DNA of 64,000 nucleotides from Ruminococcus flavefaciens ATCC 19208 (GCF_000518765.1 NZ_KI912491.1:169939-233938), one strand, 5' to 3'; positions 36,186 through 45,631 are shown, counted from the first letter of the stretch. Made by a program: numbers and translations. The notes: generated from the letters alone by a model not told the origin.

Positions 36186-36656
36186 ATGAAACTTTTTGAC
36201 GGTATTAAAGATTTTTTCTTTGCTGCAGATGATGATGATTTTGAAGCTGATGTACCAGTACGTCATGAGCGTGAGAGAGGCGGTTTCCAGCCTTCCGATC
36301 AGGACGATGCTCCTGTGAATGAGACAAGTGCTCCGGGCACAGGCAGAAGAAACAAGGTCGTAAATATCCAGACTACTGCACAGCTTCAGGTAGTTCTCGT
36401 AAAGCCTTCTGCTTTCACAGACGCTAAGCAGATCGCAGATCACCTTATCGCAAAGAAGACAGTAGTTCTTAATCTTGAAACAGCTTCTCCTGAGAATAAG
36501 AGAAGAATCATTGACTTCCTTGTTGGTGTTGCTTATGCAAACGGCGGAAGCCTCAAGCCTGTTGCTAACCTGACATATATCATTACTCCATATAATGTCG
36601 GATTTATCGGCGAGGATCTTGTTGGCGAGCTGGAGAACAACGGCGTATTCATCTGA
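36186..36656 (+). CDS. sepF: Cell division protein SepF
   Basis: 156 residues. A short amphipathic N-terminal membrane helix (MKLFDGIKDFFF), an acidic and disordered linker, and the C-terminal SepF domain with the pattern FTDAKQIADHL and NGGSLKPV. It bundles FtsZ filaments and tethers them to the membrane. Start ATG 36186 follows AAGGAG. Stop and next start overlap (TGATG). Confidence 0.94.
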   Translation: MKLFDGIKDFFFAADDDDFEADVPVRHERERGGFQPSDQDDAPVNETSAPGTGRRNKVVNIQTTAQLQVVLVKPSAFTDAKQIADHLIAKKTVVLNLETASPENKRRIIDFLVGVAYANGGSLKPVANLTYIITPYNVGFIGEDLVGELENNGVFI

Positions 36657-37414
36657 TGAACGATCAGTCGGATAAGCTATTTGTTGCAAGGCTGGGGGAT
36701 ATGGTCTCGCTCTGTGAAAGAGACGGGACGGCTCAGTTCTCATCATTTCTCGACGAGCGTCAGTGCACTGAGGCTGAGATGTGGTGCAGAAAGAACACTG
36801 GTGGGCTAAGGTATATGCTATGGGGCGGATATGAGAATGCCAGAAGAAAGATACTTGCGATATACCCCGATTACTGCGAGGAGTATATCAGAGATGATTT
36901 CCCTATGAAATGCCTCACCTTCAGCTATCGTAATGAGGACAAGCTCACGCACAGAGACTTCCTCGGCTCTTTTATGGCTCAGCAGCTCAAACGCGAAGCC
37001 ATCGGCGATATCGCCGCAGAGGAGGGAACTGCGCAGACCTTTGTTACTGAGGTGGCGGCAAAGCTTATCATGTCTGCGGTCTCAAAGATCGGCAGGGTCG
37101 GAGTTAAAATATCCGATGACAAGCCATTTGAGCTGGAAAATGCTCAGAAATTTCAGGATATCAGCGGAACTGTCGCATCGCTGCGCCTTGACTGCGTAGT
37201 AGGGGCTGCGGCAAATGTCAGCCGTGAAAAGGCTGCTGCTCTTATCCGTTCGGACAAGGTGGAGGTAAACCACTTTCCCGTTTCTTCGGTCTCACACGAA
37301 GTGAGAGAGGGAGATATCCTCTCGGTGAGAGGCTGCGGAAGGTACATTCTTTCGGGTATTAACGGCTCGACCAAAAAGGGCCGCATACACATAAATCTGA
37401 GAAAGTATATTTAG
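36656..37414 (+). CDS. ylmH: YlmH-type S4-domain RNA-binding protein
   Basis: 252 residues; N-terminal YlmH domain with PDYCEEYI and FLGSFMA patterns, and an S4 RNA-binding domain at about 180-245 (LDCVVGAAANVSREKAAALI). In Firmicutes YlmH binds ribosomes and rescues stalled large subunits. Coupled to sepF by overlap. Confidence 0.92.
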   Translation: MNDQSDKLFVARLGDMVSLCERDGTAQFSSFLDERQCTEAEMWCRKNTGGLRYMLWGGYENARRKILAIYPDYCEEYIRDDFPMKCLTFSYRNEDKLTHRDFLGSFMAQQLKREAIGDIAAEEGTAQTFVTEVAAKLIMSAVSKIGRVGVKISDDKPFELENAQKFQDISGTVASLRLDCVVGAAANVSREKAAALIRSDKVEVNHFPVSSVSHEVREGDILSVRGCGRYILSGINGSTKKGRIHINLRKYI

Positions 37415-37426
37415 AGGTGAATTGAA

Positions 37427-37987
37427 ATGATAACTTCAAAGGACGTTAGAAATAAGAGATTTGAAAAAGCTGCTTTTGGTTATAAGCAGGAGGAAATAGA
37501 CGAATTTCTCACACAGCTCGAGGCTGAGCTTGATGAAATGGAGCGCGAGCGCGCTGAGGCTAACAGCAAGATACAGGTGCTTGCTGACAAGGTAAGAGAA
37601 TATATGAGAGACGAGGACGCTCTCAAGGACGCACTTCTTGGTGCTCAGAAGCAGGGTCATCAGGTACTCAACGAAGCTAACGAAAAGGCTGAGCAGATAC
37701 TTGCTGAGGCTAAGGAAAAGGCTGCTGCTCTCGAGGACGAGGCTGTACGTCAGCACGCAGAGGCTATGGAGAAGAACCGCGCTGAGATCGCTAAGGAGAA
37801 GGAAGCTCTCATCGAAGCTCAGCAGCAGGTAGCTGACTTCAAGAAGAGCCTCTTTGATATGTATAAGAGCCACCTTGAGCTCATCTCTTCTATGCCCGAA
37901 ACATTCGATGATGCTGAGGCAGAAGAGGAAGAGCCTCAGACAGCTGAGGAGATCGCTGCTGCTGTAGCTGCTGAGACAGAAGAATAA
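37427..37987 (+). CDS. divIVA: DivIVA-family cell division protein
   Basis: 186 residues. The conserved DivIVA N-domain (FGYKQEEIDEFL, residues 17-28) senses negative membrane curvature. It is followed by a long coiled coil (about 30-160) rich in Glu/Ala/Lys and an acidic tail. Position between ylmH and ileS is conserved in Firmicutes. Confidence 0.94.
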   Translation: MITSKDVRNKRFEKAAFGYKQEEIDEFLTQLEAELDEMERERAEANSKIQVLADKVREYMRDEDALKDALLGAQKQGHQVLNEANEKAEQILAEAKEKAAALEDEAVRQHAEAMEKNRAEIAKEKEALIEAQQQVADFKKSLFDMYKSHLELISSMPETFDDAEAEEEEPQTAEEIAAAVAAETEE

Positions 37988-38005
37988 TTATATCAAAAAA
38001 GATTG

Positions 38006-38048
38006 AAAGGAGGATCTCTCAGAGCTTTTAAATGAGAGATCAGATAGT
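38006..38048 (+). promoter_or_regulatory. ileS ribosome-binding site separated from the start by a hairpin
   Basis: SD AAAGGAGG (38006-38013) is 35 bases before the ileS ATG. GATCTCTC (38013-38020) pairs with GAGAGATC (38034-38041), an 8-bp stem whose folding would bring the SD to about 7 bases from ATG 38049. No other start in frame lies near the SD. No T-box leader precedes this ileS. Confidence 0.6.
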
Positions 38049-40826
38049 ATGGCACAGGATTATAACAGTACCCTTAATTTACCGCAGACAGAATTCCCCA
38101 TGCGTGGAAATCTGCCAAAGAGAGAACCCGAAACTCTCCAAAAATGGGAAGATGAAAGGCTCTATTACAAGATGATAGAGAAGAACAAGGGCAAGACCTC
38201 TTACATTCTCCATGACGGACCTCCCTATGCAAACGGCGAGATCCATCTCGGTCACGCTCTTAACAAGTCTCTCAAGGATTTCATCGTAAAGTATAAGAAT
38301 ATGAACGGATTCTGTGCTCCTTATGTTCCGGGCTGGGATACCCACGGTCTTCCTATCGAGCTGAAGGCTATGAAGGCTATCGGCGTTGAAAACGGTGCTA
38401 TCCCTGCGGTAGACCTCAGAAAGCACTGCCGCGAATACGCTATGACTCAGGTCGCTAACCAGATGAAGGGCTTCAAGAGACTGGGTTCACTTGGCGACTA
38501 TGACTACCCATACCTTACACTTCGTCCCGAGTACGAGGCAAAGCAGGTAGAGGTATTTGGCTCAATGGTAAAGAAGGGCTATATGTATAAGGGCTTAAAG
38601 CCTGTATACTGGTGCCCTGACTGTAATACAGCTCTCGCTGAAGCTGAGATAGAGTATTCAAACGACCCATGCTATTCTATCTATGTCAAGTTCAACGTAA
38701 CTGATGATAAGGGTATCTTCAAGGGACTGGGACTTGACCTTTCAAAGATATATTTCGTTATCTGGACAACTACTACATGGACCATTCCGGGCAACCTTGC
38801 TATATGCCTCGGTCCTGAGTATAACTATACACTCGTTCACGTAGGCGATGAGTACTACGTAATGGCTGAGGAGCTTGTAAAGACAACTATGGAAACTGCC
38901 GGTATCACAGAGTATACCACAGAGCATATCTTCACAGGTGCCGAGCTTGAGGGAATGAAAACAAAGCACCCTCTCTACGACCGTCTTTCACCTATCATCG
39001 TAGGTGATCACGTTACTCTTGAAAGCGGTACAGGCTGCGTACATACAGCTCCGGGCTACGGTGTTGAGGACTTTGAGGTGTGCAAGAAGTACGACGATAT
39101 CGGTATCATCGTATGCGTTGACTCAAAGGGTAAGCAGACTGCCGAAGCAGGCGAATTCGAGGGCATGGACACAGATCAGGCTAACAAGGCTATTGCTGCA
39201 AAGCTCACAGAGCTGGGCGCAATGCTGGCTACACAGAAGATCGTCCACCAGTATCCACACTGCTGGAGATGTAACAGCCCTATCATATACAGAGCTACAG
39301 AGCAGTGGTTCTGCTCAGTAAATGGCTTCAAGGACGAGGCTATCAAGGCTATCGAGTCTGTTCAGTGGATCCCTGAGTGGGGCGAGGACAGAATCAAGGG
39401 CATGGTACGCGACAGAAGCGACTGGTGTATCTCCCGTCAGAGAACATGGGGCGTTCCGATACCTGTTGTTTACTGTAAGGACTGCGGCAAGCCTATATGC
39501 AATGACGAGACTATCAATGCTATCTCTGAACTCTTCCGCAAGGAAGGCAGCGATGCTTGGTGGACTAAGGATACAAGTGAGTTTATCCCTGCAAGCGTAA
39601 AGTGCGAGTGCGGCTGCGGTGAATTCACTAAGGAATACGATATCATGGACGTATGGTTCGACAGCGGTGTATCTCATACCTCTGTTATGGAAGGAAAGGA
39701 CTTCCCGAGCCTTACATGGCCTGCTGACCTCTATCTCGAAGGTGCAGATCAGTACAGAGGCTGGTTCCAGTCATCACTCCTTACATCTGTTGTATACAAG
39801 GGACAGTCTCCTTACAAGGCTGTTTGCACTCACGGCTGGGTCGTTGACGGCGAAGGCAAGGCAATGCACAAGTCACTGGGCAATGGTATCGACCCAAGCG
39901 AGATAACAGACCAGTACGGTGCTGATATCCTCAGACTCTGGGCAGCTTCTTCAGATTATCACAGCGATATCCGTATATCCAAGCCTATCCTCGGTCAGCT
40001 CTCCGACGCTTATAAGAAAATAAGAAATACTGCTCGTTTCATTCTGGGCAACCTGGGTAACGGTGCAGGCTTTGATCCTGATAAGGACAGCGTGTCCGAC
40101 GATCAGCTCACAGAGCTCGATAAATGGGCACTTATGAAGCTCGATAATCTTATCGACACTATGAAGAAGGGCTATGATGCATTCGATTTCCATATCGCAC
40201 TTCACGCTCTTCACAACTTCTGTGTAATAGATATGTCTAACTTCTACCTCGATATCATCAAGGACAGACTTTACTGTGAGAAGGAAGATTCCGTTCTCAG
40301 AAGAGCAGCTCAGACTGCTATGTATCGCATAATCAGTGCGATGACAAGACTGGCTGCACCTATCATTTCATTCACAGCCGAGGAGATATGGCAGTTCATG
40401 CCTCATTCGGCAGCAGACGACAAGGAAAGCGTATTCCTCAATCAGATGCCTGAAAAGAGCGGCATCGAGTTTACAGCTGAGTTTACAGAGAAATGGGATT
40501 TCATCTACAATACCCGTCTTGCAGTAAACAAGGTCCTTGAGGACGCACGTAACGAAAAGACTATCGGTAAGTCACTTGAAGCTAAGATCATAATCAAGAG
40601 CAGCGATGCTGACTATGACAGATATGCTTCACTGGCTGACCAGCTCAAGGATATCCTCATCGTATCAGGCGTTGAGGTAGAAAAGAGCGGTGCTGAGACT
40701 GCATTCGAGGTAGCTAAGGCAGAGGGCGAGAAGTGTGAACGCTGCTGGTGCTTCAGCAAGTACGTAGGCACAAATCATAACCACCCGACACTGTGCGAGA
40801 GATGCGCAGTGGCTGTAGAAGCTTAA
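38049..40826 (+). CDS. ileS: Isoleucyl-tRNA synthetase
   Basis: Class I synthetase charging tRNA-Ile. HIGH motif appears as HLGH (about residue 67), a CP1 editing domain follows, and the KMSKS loop reads AMHKS. The C-terminal zinc motif has CERC and a second CxxC (LCERC). 925 residues is typical of the bacterial type. Followed by lspA. Confidence 0.97.
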   Translation: MAQDYNSTLNLPQTEFPMRGNLPKREPETLQKWEDERLYYKMIEKNKGKTSYILHDGPPYANGEIHLGHALNKSLKDFIVKYKNMNGFCAPYVPGWDTHGLPIELKAMKAIGVENGAIPAVDLRKHCREYAMTQVANQMKGFKRLGSLGDYDYPYLTLRPEYEAKQVEVFGSMVKKGYMYKGLKPVYWCPDCNTALAEAEIEYSNDPCYSIYVKFNVTDDKGIFKGLGLDLSKIYFVIWTTTTWTIPGNLAICLGPEYNYTLVHVGDEYYVMAEELVKTTMETAGITEYTTEHIFTGAELEGMKTKHPLYDRLSPIIVGDHVTLESGTGCVHTAPGYGVEDFEVCKKYDDIGIIVCVDSKGKQTAEAGEFEGMDTDQANKAIAAKLTELGAMLATQKIVHQYPHCWRCNSPIIYRATEQWFCSVNGFKDEAIKAIESVQWIPEWGEDRIKGMVRDRSDWCISRQRTWGVPIPVVYCKDCGKPICNDETINAISELFRKEGSDAWWTKDTSEFIPASVKCECGCGEFTKEYDIMDVWFDSGVSHTSVMEGKDFPSLTWPADLYLEGADQYRGWFQSSLLTSVVYKGQSPYKAVCTHGWVVDGEGKAMHKSLGNGIDPSEITDQYGADILRLWAASSDYHSDIRISKPILGQLSDAYKKIRNTARFILGNLGNGAGFDPDKDSVSDDQLTELDKWALMKLDNLIDTMKKGYDAFDFHIALHALHNFCVIDMSNFYLDIIKDRLYCEKEDSVLRRAAQTAMYRIISAMTRLAAPIISFTAEEIWQFMPHSAADDKESVFLNQMPEKSGIEFTAEFTEKWDFIYNTRLAVNKVLEDARNEKTIGKSLEAKIIIKSSDADYDRYASLADQLKDILIVSGVEVEKSGAETAFEVAKAEGEKCERCWCFSKYVGTNHNHPTLCERCAVAVEA

Positions 40827-40842
40827 CTAATTTGTACTATAT

Positions 40843-40871
40843 TGCCTGTCGGCTGAAAAAGTCGGCAGGCA
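40843..40871 (+). promoter_or_regulatory. Hairpin between ileS and lspA
   Basis: TGCCTGTCGGC pairs with GTCGGCAGGCA around an AAAAA-containing loop, with two G-U wobbles. The downstream AGTCTTATTG is a poor T-run, so it may be a weak terminator or processing site within the operon. Confidence 0.45.
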
Positions 40872-40895
40872 GTCTTATTGAAAGGATAAAATACC

Positions 40896-41405
40896 GTGGC
40901 TATACTTCTTGTACTGATGATAGCAGCTCTTGTGGGAGCTGACCAGCTTGTGAAATACTGGGCTATACATGAGCTCAAACCTGTACACACCAAGGAATTC
41001 ATACACTTCGGCGACTTTAAGATACTGGATCTTACCTATCTTGAGAATGACGGTGCTATTTTCGGAAGTATGTCGGGACAGAGATGGTTCCTCGTAGGCT
41101 TTACGAGTCTTGTGGTGATCGGCGGTATTATCCTGCTTTTTAAGGTGTATAAACGTTCAAGGCTTCTGAATATTGCACTTGCACTGTTCATAGCAGGCGG
41201 TATTGGAAACCTTATAGACCGTTTCCGCTTCTCCTATGTTGTGGATATGTTCGAGGTGAAGCTTTTCCACTTTGCTATATTCAATGTGGCTGATATCTGC
41301 GTAACTGTGGCTTTTGTGATGCTTCTCATCTACGGTATCTTCATTGATCCCAAGATAGAAAAGGCTAAGAAAGCTGAGATAGAAAAGGCGGCTGAAAATG
41401 AATGA
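40896..41405 (+). CDS. lspA: Lipoprotein signal peptidase (signal peptidase II)
   Basis: Membrane aspartic protease cutting lipoprotein signal peptides. 169 residues, four TM segments, catalytic Asp in GNLIDR and in VVDMF. The NDGAIFG motif is close to the usual NxGAAFG. GTG start preceded by GAAAGGATAA. Overlaps rluD by 8 bases. It would process the lipoproteins encoded at 18758, 20473 and 24834. Confidence 0.95.
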   Translation: MAILLVLMIAALVGADQLVKYWAIHELKPVHTKEFIHFGDFKILDLTYLENDGAIFGSMSGQRWFLVGFTSLVVIGGIILLFKVYKRSRLLNIALALFIAGGIGNLIDRFRFSYVVDMFEVKLFHFAIFNVADICVTVAFVMLLIYGIFIDPKIEKAKKAEIEKAAENE

Positions 41406-42312
41406 GCAGGTAGTCCTTACAGCTTCTGCTGAGGACGCAGGAAGTCGTATCGACAAGTGTATTTCGGATAATATTGCTGAGCTTACACGTTCGGCAGTAC
41501 AGGGACTTATCGAAAAGGGCATGGTCACATCGGGCGGCAAAGCCGTAAGCAAGAACATGAAGCTCAAAGGCGGCGAGGAGATAGTCGTTGAGATACCCGA
41601 GCCCGAGCCTATGGACGCTGTACCTGAGGATATACCGCTGGATATTGTCTATGAGGACGATGACCTGCTGGTGGTGAACAAGCCAAAGGGCATGGTGGTG
41701 CACCCTGCTCACGGAAATTACACGGGAACTCTCGTGAATGCGCTGCTTCACCACTGCGGAGACAGCCTTTCGGGCATAAACGGCGTGATACGTCCCGGTA
41801 TCGTACATCGTATCGACAAGAACACAAGCGGACTGCTCATCGTTGCTAAGAATGATGCTTCTCACTTAAAGCTTGCGGAACAGATAAAGGTCCACAGCTT
41901 TACAAGAGAATATGAGGCGGTAGCCTGCGGATACTTCAAGGAGACTGAAGGCACTGTTGATGCTCCTATCGGGCGGCATAAGACCGACAGGAAGAAGATG
42001 TGCGTCACTACTGAAAATTCGCGCAATGCCGTTACTCATTACAGTGTGATAAAGCAGTACGGCGGCTATGCTCACGTAAGGCTAAGACTTGAAACGGGCA
42101 GGACTCACCAGATAAGAGTCCACCTCAGCTATATAGGACACCCTGTACTGGGCGATGATGTCTACGGAAAGCCCTACAAGGGACTGGAAGGACAGTGCCT
42201 TCATGCACGTAAAATAGGCTTTATCCACCCGTCAACAGGTGAGTATATGGAGTTTCAGAGCGAACTGCCCGAATACTTCACTGCTGTCCTGAGAAAGCTT
42301 GAGAAAATGTAG
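41398..42312 (+). CDS. rluD: Ribosomal large subunit pseudouridine synthase RluD
   Basis: 304 residues. N-terminal S4 RNA-binding domain (about 15-75) and a pseudouridine synthase domain with catalytic Asp in HRIDKNTSGLL. Modifies helix 69 of 23S rRNA in the RluD family; the paralogue could act elsewhere. The order lspA-rluD is conserved in Firmicutes. Confidence 0.93.
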   Translation: MNEQVVLTASAEDAGSRIDKCISDNIAELTRSAVQGLIEKGMVTSGGKAVSKNMKLKGGEEIVVEIPEPEPMDAVPEDIPLDIVYEDDDLLVVNKPKGMVVHPAHGNYTGTLVNALLHHCGDSLSGINGVIRPGIVHRIDKNTSGLLIVAKNDASHLKLAEQIKVHSFTREYEAVACGYFKETEGTVDAPIGRHKTDRKKMCVTTENSRNAVTHYSVIKQYGGYAHVRLRLETGRTHQIRVHLSYIGHPVLGDDVYGKPYKGLEGQCLHARKIGFIHPSTGEYMEFQSELPEYFTAVLRKLEKM

Positions 42313-42323
42313 GAGTGATACCT

Positions 42324-43145
42324 TTGTTTGAAGATATATCGAAAGTCGTACTGCTCAGCGATATGGACGGTACTCTGCTCAACTCGCAGAAGGAGATAAC
42401 CGCTGCTGACAGAGCTGCCATAGAGCATTTCACGCAGTTGGGCGGACGCTTTACTGTGGCTACGGGACGTACCATACAGTCTTTTACGCAGTTCCGCAGC
42501 ACACTCGGACTTAAATATCCTATCATAATGTATAACGGAGCGGCTATCTATGATTATATCAGCGAAGAAACGCTCTATACCAAGCCTCTGACCACTGCGG
42601 CTAAGGATTATACCCGTAAGCTCCTCGAGCTTATGCCGCAGGCAGGAGGAGAGGTGCTGAAAACCGACGGCACTTACGTTTTCAGCAACACAGATTATCA
42701 GCAGCTTCACACGAAGCTGTGCAATATCGTGCCCAATTATGCTGAGCTTGATGAAATATCCGACGGAGGCTGGCTGAAGGTGCTTTTCTCACTTGCTCCC
42801 GAAGATGTTGACTATATGCAGATACTCACGGGCAAGCTTGAATTTGCCGATGTTGATTTTGTGAAGTCATCGGATATATTCCTTGAAATGCTCCCCGGCG
42901 GTGTAAGCAAGGGCTCGGCACTTAAAGAATACAGAAAGCTCAGGGGAATGGAGGGCTGTACCTTCGTTTCCATCGGTGACTTCGACAACGATATAGAGAT
43001 GATAGTCGAAGCCGATGTGGGAGCTTGTCCTGCAAATGCACAGGACAGTGTAAAAGAAAAGGCAGACCTTATCCTGAAACGCACAAATGACAACGGTGCG
43101 GTAGCTGAGCTTATAGAATACATAATCGAAAGGTGCAGCAAGTAG
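42324..43145 (+). CDS. Cof-type HAD hydrolase
   Basis: Phosphatase of the Cof/YbiV type: DMDGTLLN (nucleophile Asp), a C2B cap, and GDFDNDIEM (motif IV). About 273 residues from TTG 42324, which has AGGAG 8 bases upstream; GTG 42315 overlaps that SD and is less likely. Probably dephosphorylates sugar phosphates or FMN-like molecules. Substrate cannot be read from the sequence. Confidence 0.88.
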   Translation: MFEDISKVVLLSDMDGTLLNSQKEITAADRAAIEHFTQLGGRFTVATGRTIQSFTQFRSTLGLKYPIIMYNGAAIYDYISEETLYTKPLTTAAKDYTRKLLELMPQAGGEVLKTDGTYVFSNTDYQQLHTKLCNIVPNYAELDEISDGGWLKVLFSLAPEDVDYMQILTGKLEFADVDFVKSSDIFLEMLPGGVSKGSALKEYRKLRGMEGCTFVSIGDFDNDIEMIVEADVGACPANAQDSVKEKADLILKRTNDNGAVAELIEYIIERCSK

Positions 43146-43149
43146 AACA

Positions 43150-43470
43150 ATGAAAAAGAAGGCGGCAATAACGACATACATAATAATGATACTATTCATG
43201 GTCGGACTTCTGGCCATGCTGGTATACGGCACGCTCTACGGAAGAAGCTCGTCATCAACGGCTGATTTCACTATGAGCGATGCGGCAACTCTGGGACTGG
43301 CTATATGGGCGATACCTATGTGGATATCATCGCTTATGCTTATGAAGGCACTAAGGCTCAGAGGGACTTTACACGAGAAGCAGAACAAGATGCTCATTGC
43401 ATTTCCTGCCATAGCTTGTTCGGGATTTCTCATATTCTATCTTATCGTACTGGTAATGATGATTTTCTGA
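43150..43470 (+). CDS. Small hypothetical membrane protein
   Basis: 106 residues, three TM segments (about 7-28, 45-66, 82-104). It follows the HAD gene by 4 bases and is probably co-transcribed. No SD of note. Family not recognised. Confidence 0.65.
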   Translation: MKKKAAITTYIIMILFMVGLLAMLVYGTLYGRSSSSTADFTMSDAATLGLAIWAIPMWISSLMLMKALRLRGTLHEKQNKMLIAFPAIACSGFLIFYLIVLVMMIF

Positions 43471-43494
43471 TGAATATAAACCGCAAGAAAAGTC

Positions 43495-43523
43495 TTGCAA
43501 TGAGACAATTTTTGCGGTATAAT
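43495..43523 (+). promoter_or_regulatory. Promoter of the transketolase genes
   Basis: TTGCAA (43495-43500), 17 bp, TATAAT (43518-43523). It gives a leader of about 195 bases before the transketolase start. Confidence 0.8.
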
Positions 43524-43529
43524 AAATAC

Positions 43530-43724
43530 ATAGCTTTTATTGCAGGGGCGGGCGGCTGTCTGAATAATTAATAATTATTGCTATTGCTTTTTGTACCTGC
43601 GACAATATTATGAGCCATTGAAAAGTTAGGTACATGAGCAGTATTAGGGGGCGACCGAGTCACCCGCCTTCTGCTGTCAAACAAATTACGGCTTATGCCG
43701 TTAAATAAAATCATGGAGGTCAAT
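43530..43724 (+). promoter_or_regulatory. Long, possibly structured 5' leader of the transketolase genes
   Basis: GGCGGG (43547-43552) can pair with CCCGCC (43663-43668) and enclose two hairpins: AATAATT-AAT-AATTATT (43563-43579) and TGTACCT/AGGTACA (43592-43598 with 43628-43634). A GGGCGAC-CGA-GTCACCC hairpin lies at about 43648-43665 and competes for CCCGCC. No terminator is seen. It does not match a riboswitch class I can recognise. Confidence 0.4.
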
Positions 43725-44564
43725 ATGGACGCAAATATCAAAAAAGAATTGCAGAAAACAGCCTGCAAGGTTAGAATGGGCGTTATTGAAGGCACATATA
43801 ACGCTAAATCAGGTCATCCGGGCGGCTCGCTCTCTATAAGCGATACCCTGACTTACCTCTACTTCAACAAGATGAACAACGACCCCAAAAATCCTGACGC
43901 TCCCGACAGAGACCGTCTTGTACTCTCAAAGGGTCATACAGCTCCTGCACTTTATTCCGTACTTGCACAGAAGGGCTATTTTTCTGTAGAAGAGCTCAAG
44001 TCTCTTCGTCACATCGGTGCGCTCTTACAGGGACATCCATGTATCCATATCCCCGGCGTTGATATGTCAAGCGGTTCACTTGGACAGGGAATCTCCGCAG
44101 CCTGCGGTATGGCACTTGCAGGCAAGATCGACGGCAAGTCATACAAGGTATACACTATCCTCGGCGACGGCGAGATCGAAGAGGGTCAGGTATGGGAAGC
44201 AGCTATGTTTGCAGCTCACAAGAAGCTCACAAACCTCGTTGCTATCGTAGACAACAACGGACTCCAGATCGACGGTCCTATAACCGAGGTATGCTCACCT
44301 GAGCCTATCACAGATAAATTCGCAGCTTTCGGCTGGCACGTTATCACTATGGACGCTCACGACTTTGATGATATCGACAGAGCTTTCACAGAGGCTGAGT
44401 CAGTTAAGGACAAGCCTGTTGCTATCATTCAGAAGTCCGTAAAGGGCAAGGGTGTTTCATTCATGGAAAATCAGGTAGGCTGGCACGGTACAGCTCCTAA
44501 CAAGGAACAGTACGATCAGGCAATGTCAGAGCTGAATGCGCAGTTAAAGGAATTGGAGGACTAA
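43725..44564 (+). CDS. Transketolase, N-terminal (TPP-binding) subunit
   Basis: 279 residues corresponding to the N-terminal half of transketolase. The thiamine diphosphate motif GDGEIEEGQVWEA to NNGLQIDG (GDG-x~26-NN) is present. With the next gene it forms a two-subunit enzyme for C2 transfer in the pentose phosphate pathway. ATG 43725 is preceded by GGAGGT; the ORF opens earlier at 43695 without an SD. Confidence 0.93.
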   Translation: MDANIKKELQKTACKVRMGVIEGTYNAKSGHPGGSLSISDTLTYLYFNKMNNDPKNPDAPDRDRLVLSKGHTAPALYSVLAQKGYFSVEELKSLRHIGALLQGHPCIHIPGVDMSSGSLGQGISAACGMALAGKIDGKSYKVYTILGDGEIEEGQVWEAAMFAAHKKLTNLVAIVDNNGLQIDGPITEVCSPEPITDKFAAFGWHVITMDAHDFDDIDRAFTEAESVKDKPVAIIQKSVKGKGVSFMENQVGWHGTAPNKEQYDQAMSELNAQLKELED

Positions 44565-44569
44565 TTATC

Positions 44570-45514
44570 ATGGCAGATGTAATCAAAAAGGCTACCAGAG
44601 AAAGCTACGGCGAGGCTCTCAAGGAGTATGCCGAGGAATATAAGGATTTAGTAGTTCTCGATGCAGACCTTGCTGCTGCAACAAAGACAGGTATATTCAA
44701 GAAGGCTTATCCCGATCGTTTCTTCGACTGCGGTATTGCAGAGGCTAACATGATGGGCGTTGCAGCAGGTCTTGCAGCCTGCGGTAAGATACCTTTCGCA
44801 AGTACATTCGCAATGTTCGCAGCAGGAAGAGCTTTTGAAATAGTAAGAAACTCTATCGGCTACCCACACCTCAACGTAAAGATCGGCGCTACACACGCAG
44901 GTATCTCTGTTGGTGAGGACGGTGCTACACATCAGTGCAACGAGGATATCGCTCTTATGAGAACTATCCCTGGCATGACTATCATCAATCCATGTGATGA
45001 TGTTGAGGCTAAGGCTGCCGTAAAGGCTGCTCTGGACTTCAACGGTCCTGTATATATGCGTTTCGGCAGACTTGCAGTACCTGTGATCAATGACGCAGCA
45101 ACTTACAAGTTCGAGCTTGGCAAGGGCGTTGTTATGAAGGACGGTAAGGACGTTACTATAGTTGCTACAGGTCTTATGGTAAATGAGGCTGTAGAAGCTG
45201 CAAAGACTCTCGAGGCTGAGGGTATCTCTGCAAGAGTAGTTAATATCCACACCATCAAGCCTCTTGACAAGGATCTTATCTGCAAGTGCGCTAAGGAAAC
45301 AGGTCTTATCGTAACTGCTGAGGAGCACAGCATCATCGGCGGTCTTGGTTCAGCAGTAGCTGAGACAGTAACAAATTGCTGTCCTGTTCCTGTTGTTAAG
45401 ATAGGCGTAAACGACGAGTTCGGACACTCGGGTCCTGCTGTTGATCTTCTCAAGGAGTTCGGCCTCTCAGCAGAGAACATCGTTAAGACAGTAAAGGCTG
45501 CTCTTAAAAAGTAA
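44570..45514 (+). CDS. Transketolase, C-terminal subunit
   Basis: 314 residues with the pyrimidine-binding domain (ATHAGISVGEDGATHQ) and the transketolase C-terminal domain. It pairs with the protein encoded 5 bases upstream. Split transketolases are common in Firmicutes and archaea. Followed by a terminator. Confidence 0.93.
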   Translation: MADVIKKATRESYGEALKEYAEEYKDLVVLDADLAAATKTGIFKKAYPDRFFDCGIAEANMMGVAAGLAACGKIPFASTFAMFAAGRAFEIVRNSIGYPHLNVKIGATHAGISVGEDGATHQCNEDIALMRTIPGMTIINPCDDVEAKAAVKAALDFNGPVYMRFGRLAVPVINDAATYKFELGKGVVMKDGKDVTIVATGLMVNEAVEAAKTLEAEGISARVVNIHTIKPLDKDLICKCAKETGLIVTAEEHSIIGGLGSAVAETVTNCCPVPVVKIGVNDEFGHSGPAVDLLKEFGLSAENIVKTVKAALKK

Positions 45515-45533
45515 TATAATTATATTGCTATAG

Positions 45534-45559
45534 AAAAGGCGCACGATGTGCGCCTTTTT
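45534..45559 (+). terminator. Terminator after transketolase
   Basis: AAAAGGCGCAC-GAT-GTGCGCCTTTTT, perfect 11-bp stem with T-run. Confidence 0.92.
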
Positions 45560-45602
45560 AAGTTGTTTTTGAATAAATAATGATGCGCTTTTTTATGAAT
45601 AC

Positions 45603-45631
45603 TTGACGATTGATGTTAAATGTTATAAAAT
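45603..45631 (+). promoter_or_regulatory. Possible promoter upstream of the small secreted protein gene
   Basis: TTGACG (45603-45608), 17 bp, TAAAAT (45626-45631). It is about 200 bases before the gene at 45829. I saw nothing else recognisable between 45632 and 45828, which is AT-rich. Confidence 0.5.

Noticed and set aside
37988..38048. T-box leader before ileS
   Set aside because: The gap after divIVA is only about 60 bases, with no specifier stem or T-box sequence.
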